A stretch of DNA of 64,000 bases, from NCBI GenBank assembly GCA_900472675.1, contig UCJA01000004.1:1-64000 (forward strand). The letters are read 5' to 3'. Positions 1 through 8,102 of the stretch are shown piece by piece. The notes beneath the pieces are model-generated. The model saw only the letters and a program-made list of their open reading frames with translations, was not told the DNA's origin and did no database searches. The DNA comes from Hyphomicrobiales bacterium. Its GTDB lineage: Bacteria > Pseudomonadota > Alphaproteobacteria > Rhizobiales > Rhizobiaceae. A program made the position numbers and the translations under genes. The stretch's first letter is position 1, and the number at the start of each line of letters is the position of its first letter.

Positions 1-83
1 ATTTCAGGGGCAGGGGGCTGCTGGGCGAGCGCCGTGCCTGCGACCAGCGCGAGTGCAAGGCCGGACATAATAAGTCTTTTCAT
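1..83 (-). CDS. Secreted protein, N-terminal fragment
   Basis: Only the first 27 codons are inside the window. They read as a typical signal peptide: MKRL, a hydrophobic core rich in Leu, Ala and Gly, then an ALAQQ cleavage region followed by a Pro/Gln-rich start of the mature chain. A GAGG Shine-Dalgarno lies about 8 bases before the ATG at 83. The mature domain is outside the window, so no function can be given. It follows the OB-fold gene on the same strand with a 66-base gap and may be cotranscribed with it. Confidence 0.6.
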   Translation of the reverse strand, partial: MKRLIMSGLALALVAGTALAQQPPAPE

Positions 84-149
84 AGGTCGATCCTCATTTG
101 AAAGGGTGAAACGGTCGTGATCAACGCGCCACGACGCGATTTGGCCAGG

Positions 150-647
150 TTACGGGGCAAGCCGGCGTGCGAGATGTTCCGGCCCGTTATGCGGGTGTGG
201 CGGCCCGGAAGGGCCGAGCGCCTCTGTGCTTCCATCCTGGCGGACGAGAAAGCCTGCGTGCACGAAGCCATCGTCGAAGCGGCCCTGAATGGTCAGGACC
301 TCGTCGGCTGCGACAAGCTGACCGCCTTCGCCGGCCGGGCCGGTCTCGACCAGTGCCTTGCCGCTGTCGTCCTGAAGGACGAACTTGTTGCCGTAGATCT
401 CGGCGACCTTGCCCTTGATGGTGATCAGGCCCGATGTCGGCATGGCGGAGATGGCAACCGGGGTGAGCGGGGCCATCTCCGGCGCGGGACGAAGCAGCGT
501 CATCGCGCCGGCACCACCGGCAATTCCTGCGGCAAGCGCAACTGCCGCGGTCAGTCCGGTCAGCGCCCAACGGCGCCGCGGATGTGCTGCCCGTGGCTTC
601 GGATGCAGGGGTGATGCGTCCGGGGATTTGGGATCTTCGATTGTCAT
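150..647 (-). CDS. Membrane-anchored OB-fold (YgiW/BOF-like) protein
   Basis: 165 residues. Residues 1-26 are charged and cytoplasmic, about 27-52 form one Ala/Gly-rich transmembrane segment, and about 70-140 form a small beta-rich domain (ITIKGKVAEIYGNKFVLQDD, then LTIQGRFDDGFVHAGFL) that fits the bacterial OB-fold family typified by YgiW/VisP. The last 20 residues are Pro/His-rich and probably disordered. A GAGGAG ribosome site precedes the ATG at 647. It is divergent from a PhoP/PhoQ-like pair; in E. coli ygiW is likewise a neighbour of the qseBC two-component genes, so a role as a stress-induced envelope protein under that system is a reasonable inference. The family assignment rests on pattern only. 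Confidence 0.6.
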   Translation of the reverse strand: MTIEDPKSPDASPLHPKPRAAHPRRRWALTGLTAAVALAAGIAGGAGAMTLLRPAPEMAPLTPVAISAMPTSGLITIKGKVAEIYGNKFVLQDDSGKALVETGPAGEGGQLVAADEVLTIQGRFDDGFVHAGFLVRQDGSTEALGPSGPPHPHNGPEHLARRLAP

Positions 648-705
648 AATTTCGGCTCCTCTTCTAGGTGACAGCCTTTTCTAGTCCCCCCTGGTCATCA
701 CCATG

Positions 706-733
706 CTGAACCTTCCGGTTCAGTTTGAGTTAA
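706..733 (+). promoter_or_regulatory. Candidate PhoP-type operator between divergent genes
   Basis: A perfect 7-bp inverted repeat, CTGAACC/GGTTCAG with a 4-base loop (706-723), runs into a tandem pair GGTTCA-N5-AGTTAA (717-733). Two hexamers with an 11-bp period resemble the PhoP box of OmpR-family regulators. It lies 50 bp before the response regulator start and 60 bp from the divergent OB-fold gene, so it could serve both. The match to the (T/G)GTTTA consensus is imperfect. Confidence 0.35.
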
Positions 734-781
734 GCTGCCATCGGTAGTTTCCTGCCCTTTCCGTCACTCGAAAGTCCCCGC

Positions 782-1450
782 ATGCGCGTTCTTCTGGTTG
801 AAGATGATCAAGACCTGAGCACTCGGATTGCGTCTGTGCTGCGGTCGGAGAATTTCGTGGTGGATATTGCCCGCAAGGGCGAAGATGCCCTGCATGCGGG
901 CCTGACCGAGATGTTCGATGTCGCCGTGCTTGATCTCGGCCTGCCGAAGATCGACGGCGTCACGGTGCTGAAAGGCTGGCGCGACAATCAACGCAACCTG
1001 CCGGTGCTCGTGCTGACGGCGCGCGATGGCTGGCCGGACAAGGTATCGAGCTTCAAGGCCGGCGCCGACGACTTTCTGGCCAAGCCCTTCAAGGTCGAAG
1101 AGCTCGTGCTGCGTCTGAGGGCTCTGGTCAGGCGGGCTGCCGGTCACGCCTCGTCGCGGGTGAGCTGCGGACCCCTGGTCTTCGATGCGCAGCTTGGCAC
1201 GTTCGAACTGGATGGCCTTCCCGTGAAGCTGACCGCGCTTGAATGGCGGGTGCTTTCCTGCCTGATCCTGCGCAATGACACGGTCGTCGACCGGCGGGAA
1301 CTGAACGAGCGGGTTTACGACGGGGATGCGGAGGTGGATTCCAATTCGCTGGAAGTCATTGTCGCCCGGCTGCGCAAGAAAATCGGCGCCGAGCGGATCG
1401 AGACCGTGCGCGGTCGCGGCTATATGCTGACCGCCCCGGTGACGCCGTGA
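782..1450 (+). CDS. OmpR/PhoP-family response regulator
   Basis: 222 residues, the usual length. The N-terminal receiver domain has the acidic pair D8/D9, phosphoacceptor D51 (in VAVLDLGLP), T79 and K101 (LAKPF). The C-terminal half is a winged helix of the OmpR type (LTALEWRVLSCLILR, then NSLEVIVARLRKK and a final GRGYML wing). It should bind DNA as a dimer after phosphorylation by the kinase encoded next. The kinase gene starts inside the stop codon (TGATG), so the two are translationally coupled. Sequence style is closest to PhoP/QseB regulators. The signal is unknown. Confidence 0.93.
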   Translation: MRVLLVEDDQDLSTRIASVLRSENFVVDIARKGEDALHAGLTEMFDVAVLDLGLPKIDGVTVLKGWRDNQRNLPVLVLTARDGWPDKVSSFKAGADDFLAKPFKVEELVLRLRALVRRAAGHASSRVSCGPLVFDAQLGTFELDGLPVKLTALEWRVLSCLILRNDTVVDRRELNERVYDGDAEVDSNSLEVIVARLRKKIGAERIETVRGRGYMLTAPVTP

Positions 1451-2844
1451 TGTTGATGAGTTCACCACGGCCACAATCGATTGCGGGACGGCTTTTGCTG
1501 TTTTCCGGGATCTTCGTCACCTGCGTGCTGATCGTTGCTGCCGTCATCCTGTGGCTGGCCCTGCAGTCCGTCGTCCGCGAGCAGATCGACCAGCGCCTGG
1601 ACACCCAGATCAACGCCCTGGCAGGCGCACTCGTCCCGGCCAGTGACGGGCAGATGTCGCTGCTGATCCCGCTGGATGCGCCCCCCTTCGATCGACCGGG
1701 CTCCGGCTGGTACTGGCAGGTGGAGAGCCCAAGACAAAACCAGAGCCTTGTGTCCCGGTCTTTGCTGCGAGGCAGTATCGACGCATCGCCGCCGCCAGGG
1801 CCGGACTGGCGTCACATGATGACAGGCATGCCGGCGCCCGGTGAGGGGAAGGACGACAGGGGGCGAGCACTTTACCTGCGCCAGGCGGTCAGAATGATCG
1901 ACGGGACCCCGGTGACGATCACCGCGACGGCGCCCCTCGATGTGCTGGTTGGTCCGGTGGTAAAGGCTCTGTTCTGGCTGGTTCCCAGCATGCTCCTGCT
2001 CGGCGGGATCCTGCTTATCGGAACGCTATGGCAGATCCGCTTCGGGTTGCGGCCGCTGAAACAGATGACGCAGGATCTGGATGCGATTGATCGCGGCGAA
2101 CTCTCGCGGCTTCCAGCGCAACCGACCGCAGAGCTGACGTCGCTTTCGCTGAAAACGAATGGGCTCATCGAAACCAATGCGGAGCGCCTTTCCGCGACCC
2201 GAATGCAGTTTGCGAACCTTGCCCACGGCCTCAAGACGCCGGTTGCGAGCCTATTGATTGCGCTGGATGATCGAAACGATCCTGACGGTGCCTTGCGGGC
2301 CCTCACCGAAAAGATCGACCAGAGGATCAAGCATCACCTGAGCGCTGCCCGCCGCGTTGCCGCCGCCGGAAGCACAGCCGCCAGCACGCCGGTGGCCAAT
2401 TCCGTTCACGATGTGCAGAAGGCCGTCGGTCTCATCCACGCCGATCGCAACATCCGCTTTCAATCGGACATCGATGCGGATCTAGCGGTCGCGTGCGATG
2501 AAAGCGACCTGGAAGAAATGCTCGGCAATCTGATCGACAACGCTTTCAAATGGGCGGTGTCTGCGGTTGCCGTGACCGCCAGGCGGGACGGTGCCTCGGT
2601 GCAGATCACGATCGACGACGACGGTCCGGGTGTCGTGGAGGACCGCCTGGATGCTGTGCTCCTGCCCGGCGTCCGCGAGGACGAGCGCGTTCCCGGCAAT
2701 GGCTTCGGATTGACGATCGTGAAGGAACTGGCCGAGCTCTACGGCGGTTCCGTGAGCCTTGCCAATCGCTCGCCGCAGGGATTGCGGGCGCTGCTGGTGC
2801 TTCCATCGAGCGCCAGCCCCCGCATTGCGGGAATTCAGGCTTAA
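1450..2844 (+). CDS. PhoQ-like sensor histidine kinase
   Basis: 464 residues from the ATG at 1450, which overlaps the regulator stop; a GTG at 1447 and an ATG at 1456 are other possible starts. Transmembrane segments lie near residues 14-38 and 172-196 and enclose a periplasmic sensor of about 135 residues. A HAMP-like linker follows, then the dimerisation helix with H259 in LAHGLKTPVASLL (the PhoQ-type HGLKTP H box), an N box (LGNLIDNAFKWA), and G boxes DDDGPGV and GNGFGLTIV. It should autophosphorylate H259 and pass phosphate to D51 of the upstream regulator. The ligand is unknown. Confidence 0.92.
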   Translation: MLMSSPRPQSIAGRLLLFSGIFVTCVLIVAAVILWLALQSVVREQIDQRLDTQINALAGALVPASDGQMSLLIPLDAPPFDRPGSGWYWQVESPRQNQSLVSRSLLRGSIDASPPPGPDWRHMMTGMPAPGEGKDDRGRALYLRQAVRMIDGTPVTITATAPLDVLVGPVVKALFWLVPSMLLLGGILLIGTLWQIRFGLRPLKQMTQDLDAIDRGELSRLPAQPTAELTSLSLKTNGLIETNAERLSATRMQFANLAHGLKTPVASLLIALDDRNDPDGALRALTEKIDQRIKHHLSAARRVAAAGSTAASTPVANSVHDVQKAVGLIHADRNIRFQSDIDADLAVACDESDLEEMLGNLIDNAFKWAVSAVAVTARRDGASVQITIDDDGPGVVEDRLDAVLLPGVREDERVPGNGFGLTIVKELAELYGGSVSLANRSPQGLRALLVLPSSASPRIAGIQA

Positions 2845-2917
2845 AAGAAAATAGGACGAGATGTCTTGCCGCATTAGGCCCGGCGTCCATCTTGGCTAAA
2901 AGCCTCAGGAGTGTCGC

Positions 2918-3634
2918 GTGGGGATCAAGGCCGAAGACATGACCTGGACGAACATCCGTCGCCGCTATCTGACGCCGCCGACGCTGTTTCGACTTGTTCC
3001 TACAAGCACGATCCTGATTGTCGGAATCGGTCTCAACGTCTGGACGCATTCGCTTCTCAGCGAGCACCGCGATCTGGTCGTGCACACGCACGAGGCGATC
3101 GAGATGACGAAGGATGTGCTGATCGGTCTCGACGATGCCGAAACCGGCGAGCGGGGCTATCTGTTGAGCGGAGACCGCCGCTATCTCGAACCCTATTTTC
3201 GCGCCAGCGAACGGCTTGCCTGGATGGCACCGGCGCTGCGGACCCATGTCTCGGATAATGCCGAGCAACTGGAGAGAATGGACAGACTGGCCGGCCTGAT
3301 GCAGCAGAAGCTGGATGAGCTGCGCCATGCCATCGAGCTTTTCGAAGCCGGCGGTTTATCTGCCGCAAGGCCCTATGAGATCCAGATGATGGAACGCGCC
3401 ACCATGGACACGATCAGGCGCGTCATCGGCGACATCACGGACAAAGAGAAGTCTCTTCTGGCCGCGCGCGGTGCCGAGGTTGCCAATTCGGAAGACCGTG
3501 TGAGGCTGGTCGCGATCCTGATCGCGCTTTTGTCTCTCGCTGTTCGAGGTGCCGTCGAGCTCTATCTCGGCCGCAAGGCCGCCACGACTGTGGCAGCAAT
3601 GGCGGATCCGAGCAGTGCTGAGAGCGGCCCTTAG
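2918..3634 (+). CDS. CHASE3-domain membrane protein without output domain
   Basis: 238 residues from a GTG start with an AGGAG site 6 bases upstream. A transmembrane segment at about 24-45 is followed by a helical extracytoplasmic region with the CHASE3 hallmark (DAETGERGYLLSGDRRYLEP), then a second transmembrane segment at about 193-213 and only about 25 cytoplasmic residues. CHASE3 is normally the input domain of kinases, cyclases or chemoreceptors, and no such domain follows. It lies 73 bases after the kinase gene and may be cotranscribed as an accessory sensor. Its 3' end overlaps the convergent AI-2E-family gene by 4 bases. Confidence 0.8.
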   Translation: MGIKAEDMTWTNIRRRYLTPPTLFRLVPTSTILIVGIGLNVWTHSLLSEHRDLVVHTHEAIEMTKDVLIGLDDAETGERGYLLSGDRRYLEPYFRASERLAWMAPALRTHVSDNAEQLERMDRLAGLMQQKLDELRHAIELFEAGGLSAARPYEIQMMERATMDTIRRVIGDITDKEKSLLAARGAEVANSEDRVRLVAILIALLSLAVRGAVELYLGRKAATTVAAMADPSSAESGP

Positions 3635-5577
3635 ACCGCCGAACCCTGCTCCGCCTCGAGTGTCGTTCGCGAGCGGGGCCGGGCCAGTTTCCGGGTCACA
3701 TTCCTGACGGTGACCGCGCTCGAAGAGGTCAGCGCGCTTCGCACCGCCTGGGTGATTGTCGGCGAGACAAAGTCTGCGTCAATCTCATCCGCTTCGATCT
3801 GTTTGTTGCGTTGACCATCCGCCATCGGCATCACGACGCCGACCCGCAGCGCCGGCCTGCTGCGTTTCAGGCGCCTGACGATCTGGCGCGCATGGGACTT
3901 CGAGTTGCCGTTGAGGAAGGTGACCAGCACCGTGTCGATGCCATCCGCAAGCAGCGCCTGGACATCACGGCCAGGCAGGGCGGTATGACCGACTGTGGCG
4001 ACGCTGGCGCCCTGGACCTTGAGGACCTGGGAAAGCATGGCGGCAGCCGCATCATCCATCGCCCCTCTGCCACCGACACAGAGGATCGATCTTCCTTTTC
4101 CATCGGGAAGCTCCTCCTCCTTGCCGAGGATGCTGACAGGACTGCCTTCCTTCGGCTCGGCGTCTTCCTCGGCTTCCTCCCCGCCTGCAATTTCCGTCAG
4201 ATTTTCGATCAGCGTCATGGTGCTCGATGCCACAAGGTCAATCTGGCTCTCGGACATCACGCCGCGCTGGCGATCCATTTCAGCGAGCACCAGAGCGGGG
4301 AGACCGACCTTTTCGTAGTAATCGACCAGGTATTCCTCTTCCAGGAAGTCTTCCGCATTGTCGGTCGCTTCGTTCGGATCGCCGGCGAGCAGCCGCTGAT
4401 AAAGCTTCTCCTGCGGCTGAAGCACGGGCTCGTTTCCAAGCAGGACATCCAGAAAGCTGAACTGGGGCACATACCGGCCAAGGACGACGAGACAGACCGT
4501 GAGGGGTGTCGACAGCACAAGGCCCAGCGGTCCCCACAGCCAGGACCAGAAGATGGCCGAGATGATGATGGCAAGCGGCGAGAGGCCCGTGTGGCTGCCG
4601 TAAAGCCATGGTTCGATCACGTTGTTGCTGATGAGCTCGGTGATAATGAACAAGGCCGCGACCCATGCCACCAGCGACCAGCCGGGAGAGATCGCCAAGG
4701 CGAGGAACAGCGGCAGGATCATGCCGATGACCGGGCCGATATAGGGAACGAAGCGCAGGACGAGCGTCAGCAGGCCCCACAAGATGGCATTCGGGATCCC
4801 CAGCACCCACAGCCCGATGGTGATCGGAAAGGCATAAAGCGCGTTTACGACCAACTGCATCAGGAGATATTTGCCGACACGCTTGCCGGCATCCTGAAGT
4901 GCGGCGGTTGTTCGATGAAGGTCGCCGAGACCGACCAGCCGGATAAACCGATCCCGCAGGTCCTCACGCTCGAGCAGCATGAAGATCACCAGCACGATGA
5001 CCAGGCCTGCCGTTGCAAAAGGGCTCACCAGGGGGAGAATGAAGTTTCCGAGCGTCTCGACCGGATTGGAGCGCGTGACGATTTCCACCGGCATGGGTTC
5101 GCGACGGGTCGCGTCGGTGGGCGAGGTATCCTGACTTTCCACCGCCCGCGTCTGCAATTCCGCGCCGACCCGCTCGACAACCTTGCTCAGGTGTTCGAGC
5201 ATGCTGTTGCCCGACCCGGCCTGGCTGAACGCCTGTACCTTGGCGACGATGTTGCGCTGGTAGGTCGGGATATTGTCGGCAAGGTTGGCGACCTGGCTTG
5301 CCACAACGAAGCTGAACAAGGCAATCGCCACGAAGGCCGATACGACCGCCAGGATGACCGCCGCGATCTTGGGGATGGATCGCTTGCGCAGAAAGGACAC
5401 GATCGGCGCCAGAGTGAAGGTCAGCAGCAGCGACAGCGCCAGAGGCACGAAGATTTCCTGGCCGACGCGCAGAAGCACCGCCACGCCGATCAGGATCAGG
5501 ATGGTGCGGCCGGTCAGCTTGTTGGACGCCAGAGCGCCCTGCACAGGCACTGCAGCCAGCCTCGTCGGTTGCGTCAT
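3631..5577 (-). CDS. AI-2E/PerM-family permease with C-terminal Rossmann-like domain
   Basis: 648 residues from the ATG at 5577; an upstream TTG at 5598 has a better-placed AAGGGG site and would add 7 residues. Residues of roughly 20-400 are the eight-helix AI-2E/PerM exporter core, with a loop after helix 3 and the family segments LMQLVVNALYAFPITIGLWV and RFVPYIGPVIG. The family exports small molecules or ions; substrates are mostly unproven. Beyond the usual end at about 400 there is an extra 240-residue cytoplasmic part, whose final 120 residues alternate strands and helices as in cobalamin-binding-like or Rossmann domains, without the DxHxxG cobalamin motif. Confidence 0.8.
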   Translation of the reverse strand: MTQPTRLAAVPVQGALASNKLTGRTILILIGVAVLLRVGQEIFVPLALSLLLTFTLAPIVSFLRKRSIPKIAAVILAVVSAFVAIALFSFVVASQVANLADNIPTYQRNIVAKVQAFSQAGSGNSMLEHLSKVVERVGAELQTRAVESQDTSPTDATRREPMPVEIVTRSNPVETLGNFILPLVSPFATAGLVIVLVIFMLLEREDLRDRFIRLVGLGDLHRTTAALQDAGKRVGKYLLMQLVVNALYAFPITIGLWVLGIPNAILWGLLTLVLRFVPYIGPVIGMILPLFLALAISPGWSLVAWVAALFIITELISNNVIEPWLYGSHTGLSPLAIIISAIFWSWLWGPLGLVLSTPLTVCLVVLGRYVPQFSFLDVLLGNEPVLQPQEKLYQRLLAGDPNEATDNAEDFLEEEYLVDYYEKVGLPALVLAEMDRQRGVMSESQIDLVASSTMTLIENLTEIAGGEEAEEDAEPKEGSPVSILGKEEELPDGKGRSILCVGGRGAMDDAAAAMLSQVLKVQGASVATVGHTALPGRDVQALLADGIDTVLVTFLNGNSKSHARQIVRRLKRSRPALRVGVVMPMADGQRNKQIEADEIDADFVSPTITQAVRSALTSSSAVTVRNVTRKLARPRSRTTLEAEQGSAV

Positions 5578-5664
5578 CGGCACTGTTTCCGGGTTCAACG
5601 GCCATTCCCCTTCGTTAGCGTCTGGTCCGGGCTATCCTGGACGGCAGGCAATTCATCCGAACTC

Positions 5665-6267
5665 TCACGGTCGCGACGGTTTGAACGTCGCCACCCGGTA
5701 GAGATATGCGGCAGTGATCAGGCAGAGCACGCCTGTTGCGACAGGATCGACATAGTCCTTGACGGTCTCATAGGCCTGGCCAAGTCCATAGCCGGCCAGG
5801 GCGAGGACCGACGTCCAGATGACGCTGCCGATGGCCGAATAGACGGCAAACTGCAGGAAAGGCATGCGCGCGATGCCTGCCGGCACGGAGATCAGCGTGC
5901 GCACCGTCGGGATCAGGCGGCCGATCAGGACCGAAAGCTTGCCGTTGTTTCGAAAGTGACGGCCTGCCTGCTCGATATCGCCCGGAGACATGGTCAACCA
6001 GCGACCGTGGCGGGCAGCGAAGGATTTCAACTTGTCCTCGCCCAGCAAGCGGCCGAGAAAATACCAGGGCACGATGCCCAGCAGAGACCCTGCAGAACCT
6101 GCTGCAATCACCGCGACAATGCTCATCTCGCCCCGGGTCGAAAGATAACCCGCCAGGGGCATGATCAGCTCCGAGGGGATCGGCGGAAAGATGTTTTCGA
6201 GGAACATCAGCAAGGCAATGCCGAACACGCCGAACTGCTGCATCGTCGACTGCACGAAACCTTCCAT
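5665..6267 (-). CDS. DedA/VTT-family membrane protein
   Basis: 200 residues, normal for DedA. The family motif appears near the N-terminus (FLENIFPPIPSELIMPLAGY), followed by a glycine-rich GSAGSLLGIVPWYFLGRLLG helix and the ligand-region motif FRNNGKLSVLIGRLIPTVRT with its conserved Arg. DedA proteins are scramblase-like or flippase-like membrane proteins needed for lipid recycling and proton-motive-force maintenance. A GGAGG site lies 5 bases before the ATG. It is divergent from the phospholipase D gene, which may also act on phospholipids, and its end lies about 65-85 bases before the start of the AI-2E-family gene on the same strand, so these two could be one transcript. Confidence 0.9.
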   Translation of the reverse strand: MEGFVQSTMQQFGVFGIALLMFLENIFPPIPSELIMPLAGYLSTRGEMSIVAVIAAGSAGSLLGIVPWYFLGRLLGEDKLKSFAARHGRWLTMSPGDIEQAGRHFRNNGKLSVLIGRLIPTVRTLISVPAGIARMPFLQFAVYSAIGSVIWTSVLALAGYGLGQAYETVKDYVDPVATGVLCLITAAYLYRVATFKPSRP

Positions 6268-6413
6268 GCGGCCTCCATATCCGTGGTAACGGGCGTGAAC
6301 TCGCGATCCGCAAAAAGGATGCGTCGGGCCAAGAATTCTTTTTGACCGGGTGGCTATCGTTTGGCGGGCGCGACTCTCTATATCGGCTTATCAAAGGGTA
6401 GGTGACCAAGCGC

Positions 6414-7844
6414 ATGACGTCGATATTTCGAGAAGGCGAGACGTTGTGGCGGCGCCCGCACGCAGACCGCGTTGCGGTGATCGTCGACGCGGCAGAGTTC
6501 TTCAAGCATGCCCGCAACGCGATGCTGAAGGCCGAGAGATCCATCATCATGATCGGCTGGGACTTCGACAGTCGCATCGACCTCGTTCCGGGCAAGGCAA
6601 CGGATGGTGCTCCGGAAAAGCTTGGACGCTTTCTGAACTGGCTTTCGAAGCGGCGCGAAGACCTCGATATCCGCATCCTGAAATGGGATGTCGGGCTGGT
6701 CAGCTCCATCACCCGCGGCGAGACGCCGTTCTATCTTCTTCGCTGGCTTTTTTCAAAGCGGGTCCAGCTCAAGCTGGACAGTGCGCATCCGCCGCTATCT
6801 GCGCATCACATGAAGCTGCTCGTGATCGACAACAAGATTGCCTTTTGCGGCGGCATCGACATGACCGTCGGGCGGTGGGATACGCGCGACCATCTCGACC
6901 AGGACAAGCGTCGGCGCTCGCCGATGGGGTTCGCGCAGGGACCGTGGCATGATGCGACGACGTGCCTGTCCGGCGATGCGGCAGCAGCCCTCAGCGATCT
7001 CGCCGGGATAAGATGGGAGCACGCCACGCACGAAAAGCTGGACGTGGTTGAAGCGTCGTCCGACCCCTGGCCGGACGAGCTGGAGGTGGATTTCCGCAAC
7101 GTCGCCGTGGGGATCGCCAGGACCTTGCCGGAATATGACGAGCAGCCTCAGGTTAGCGAGATCGAGGCAGCGAAGCTTGCGATGATCAAGGGGGCGACCA
7201 AGACGCTCTACATCGAGAGCCAGTATTTCGCCTCACGAATCATTGCTGAAGCGATTGCCAAGAGGCTCGAGGCCGACGACGGTCTGGAGGTGGTCGTCAT
7301 CAACCCGGAGGGCGCGGAAGGTTGGCTGGAAGCCAAGGCCATGGACTCTGCCCGCATTCGTCTGGCCAAGCTGGTCCAGGCGGCAGACCGCCACGGCCGT
7401 TTCCGGCTTCTGTATCCCGTGAACGACAAGCGCACATCGATCTATGTCCACGCAAAGATTATGATCGCAGACGACCGGATTTTAAAGCTCGGCTCTGCGA
7501 ACCTCAACAACCGGTCGATGGGCTATGATACCGAATGCGATGTGATCATCGAGGCCGGGGATGGCGACGATGCCGTTTCGGCGACGATCACCAGACTGAG
7601 AAACGAGCTCATCGCCGAGCATCTGGGATGCGATGCGTCCGAGATCGCACGCCAGATGGACGAACACGGGTCGCTGATCCAGGCGATCGATGCGCTCAAC
7701 AAAACCGACCGGCGAGGACTGGTTGCGGTCAAGATGCGAGACCTGACCGCCGATGAGGAGATGTTTGCCGAATCCGACGTCGCCGATCCGGAGCGGCCAA
7801 CGGGAGTGGCGAAACGCCTGTCCGGTTACATCGGGATCTCGTGA
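6414..7844 (+). CDS. Phospholipase D/cardiolipin synthase-family enzyme
   Basis: 476 residues from the ATG at 6414, chosen because an AGGTGA ribosome site lies 8 bases upstream; a GTG at 6402 is the longer alternative. Two HKD motifs are present: H132-M-K134 in HHMKLLVIDNKIAFCGGID, and H346-A-K348 in VHAKIMIADDRILKLGSANL. These form the joint active site of PLD-type phosphotransferases, which hydrolyse or transfer phosphatidyl groups. There are no membrane segments, so the enzyme is probably cytoplasmic or peripheral. The C-terminal 60 residues after the second motif are unassigned. Divergence from a DedA gene suggests a shared phospholipid-remodelling role (inference). Confidence 0.87.
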   Translation: MTSIFREGETLWRRPHADRVAVIVDAAEFFKHARNAMLKAERSIIMIGWDFDSRIDLVPGKATDGAPEKLGRFLNWLSKRREDLDIRILKWDVGLVSSITRGETPFYLLRWLFSKRVQLKLDSAHPPLSAHHMKLLVIDNKIAFCGGIDMTVGRWDTRDHLDQDKRRRSPMGFAQGPWHDATTCLSGDAAAALSDLAGIRWEHATHEKLDVVEASSDPWPDELEVDFRNVAVGIARTLPEYDEQPQVSEIEAAKLAMIKGATKTLYIESQYFASRIIAEAIAKRLEADDGLEVVVINPEGAEGWLEAKAMDSARIRLAKLVQAADRHGRFRLLYPVNDKRTSIYVHAKIMIADDRILKLGSANLNNRSMGYDTECDVIIEAGDGDDAVSATITRLRNELIAEHLGCDASEIARQMDEHGSLIQAIDALNKTDRRGLVAVKMRDLTADEEMFAESDVADPERPTGVAKRLSGYIGIS

Positions 7845-8060
7845 TCACAGTGAAGGCGGGATTATGAACCGGAACCGTGCCTGAATGCCCTACGGTGCCT
7901 GGGAGTACCAGCTTTCCATAGGCCTCGACCGGACGATCGTCGATGCCTCCTATTATTACGAAGATCTTCTGCGCATCGCGCGCAGCAATTCCATGTTGCT
8001 TGCCTCGAACTATATCAGACTGAATGGCTGCGCTGATCCGCATATCCGGACACAGGAGCG

Positions 8061-8081
8061 AAATCGGCGCCACCGCGCCGA
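8061..8081 (-). terminator. Probable intrinsic terminator of the peptide-transport array
   Basis: Read on the minus strand, a 7-bp stem TCGGCGC/GCGCCGA with a 4-base loop (8064-8081) is followed by TTT (8063-8061), 22 bases after the stop of the last binding-protein gene. The T run is short, so termination may be partial. The 258 bases 7845-8102 between the convergent genes hold no convincing gene. Confidence 0.55.
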
Positions 8082-8102
8082 CTTTGCCTTACCTGCGTGG
8101 TG

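Noticed and set aside
3811..6345. 844-codon plus-strand open frame
   Set aside because: It is opposite the AI-2E and DedA genes, both with strong family motifs and membrane helices. Its composition (Arg, Gln, His, Asp rich) is the usual antisense artefact of GC-rich genes.
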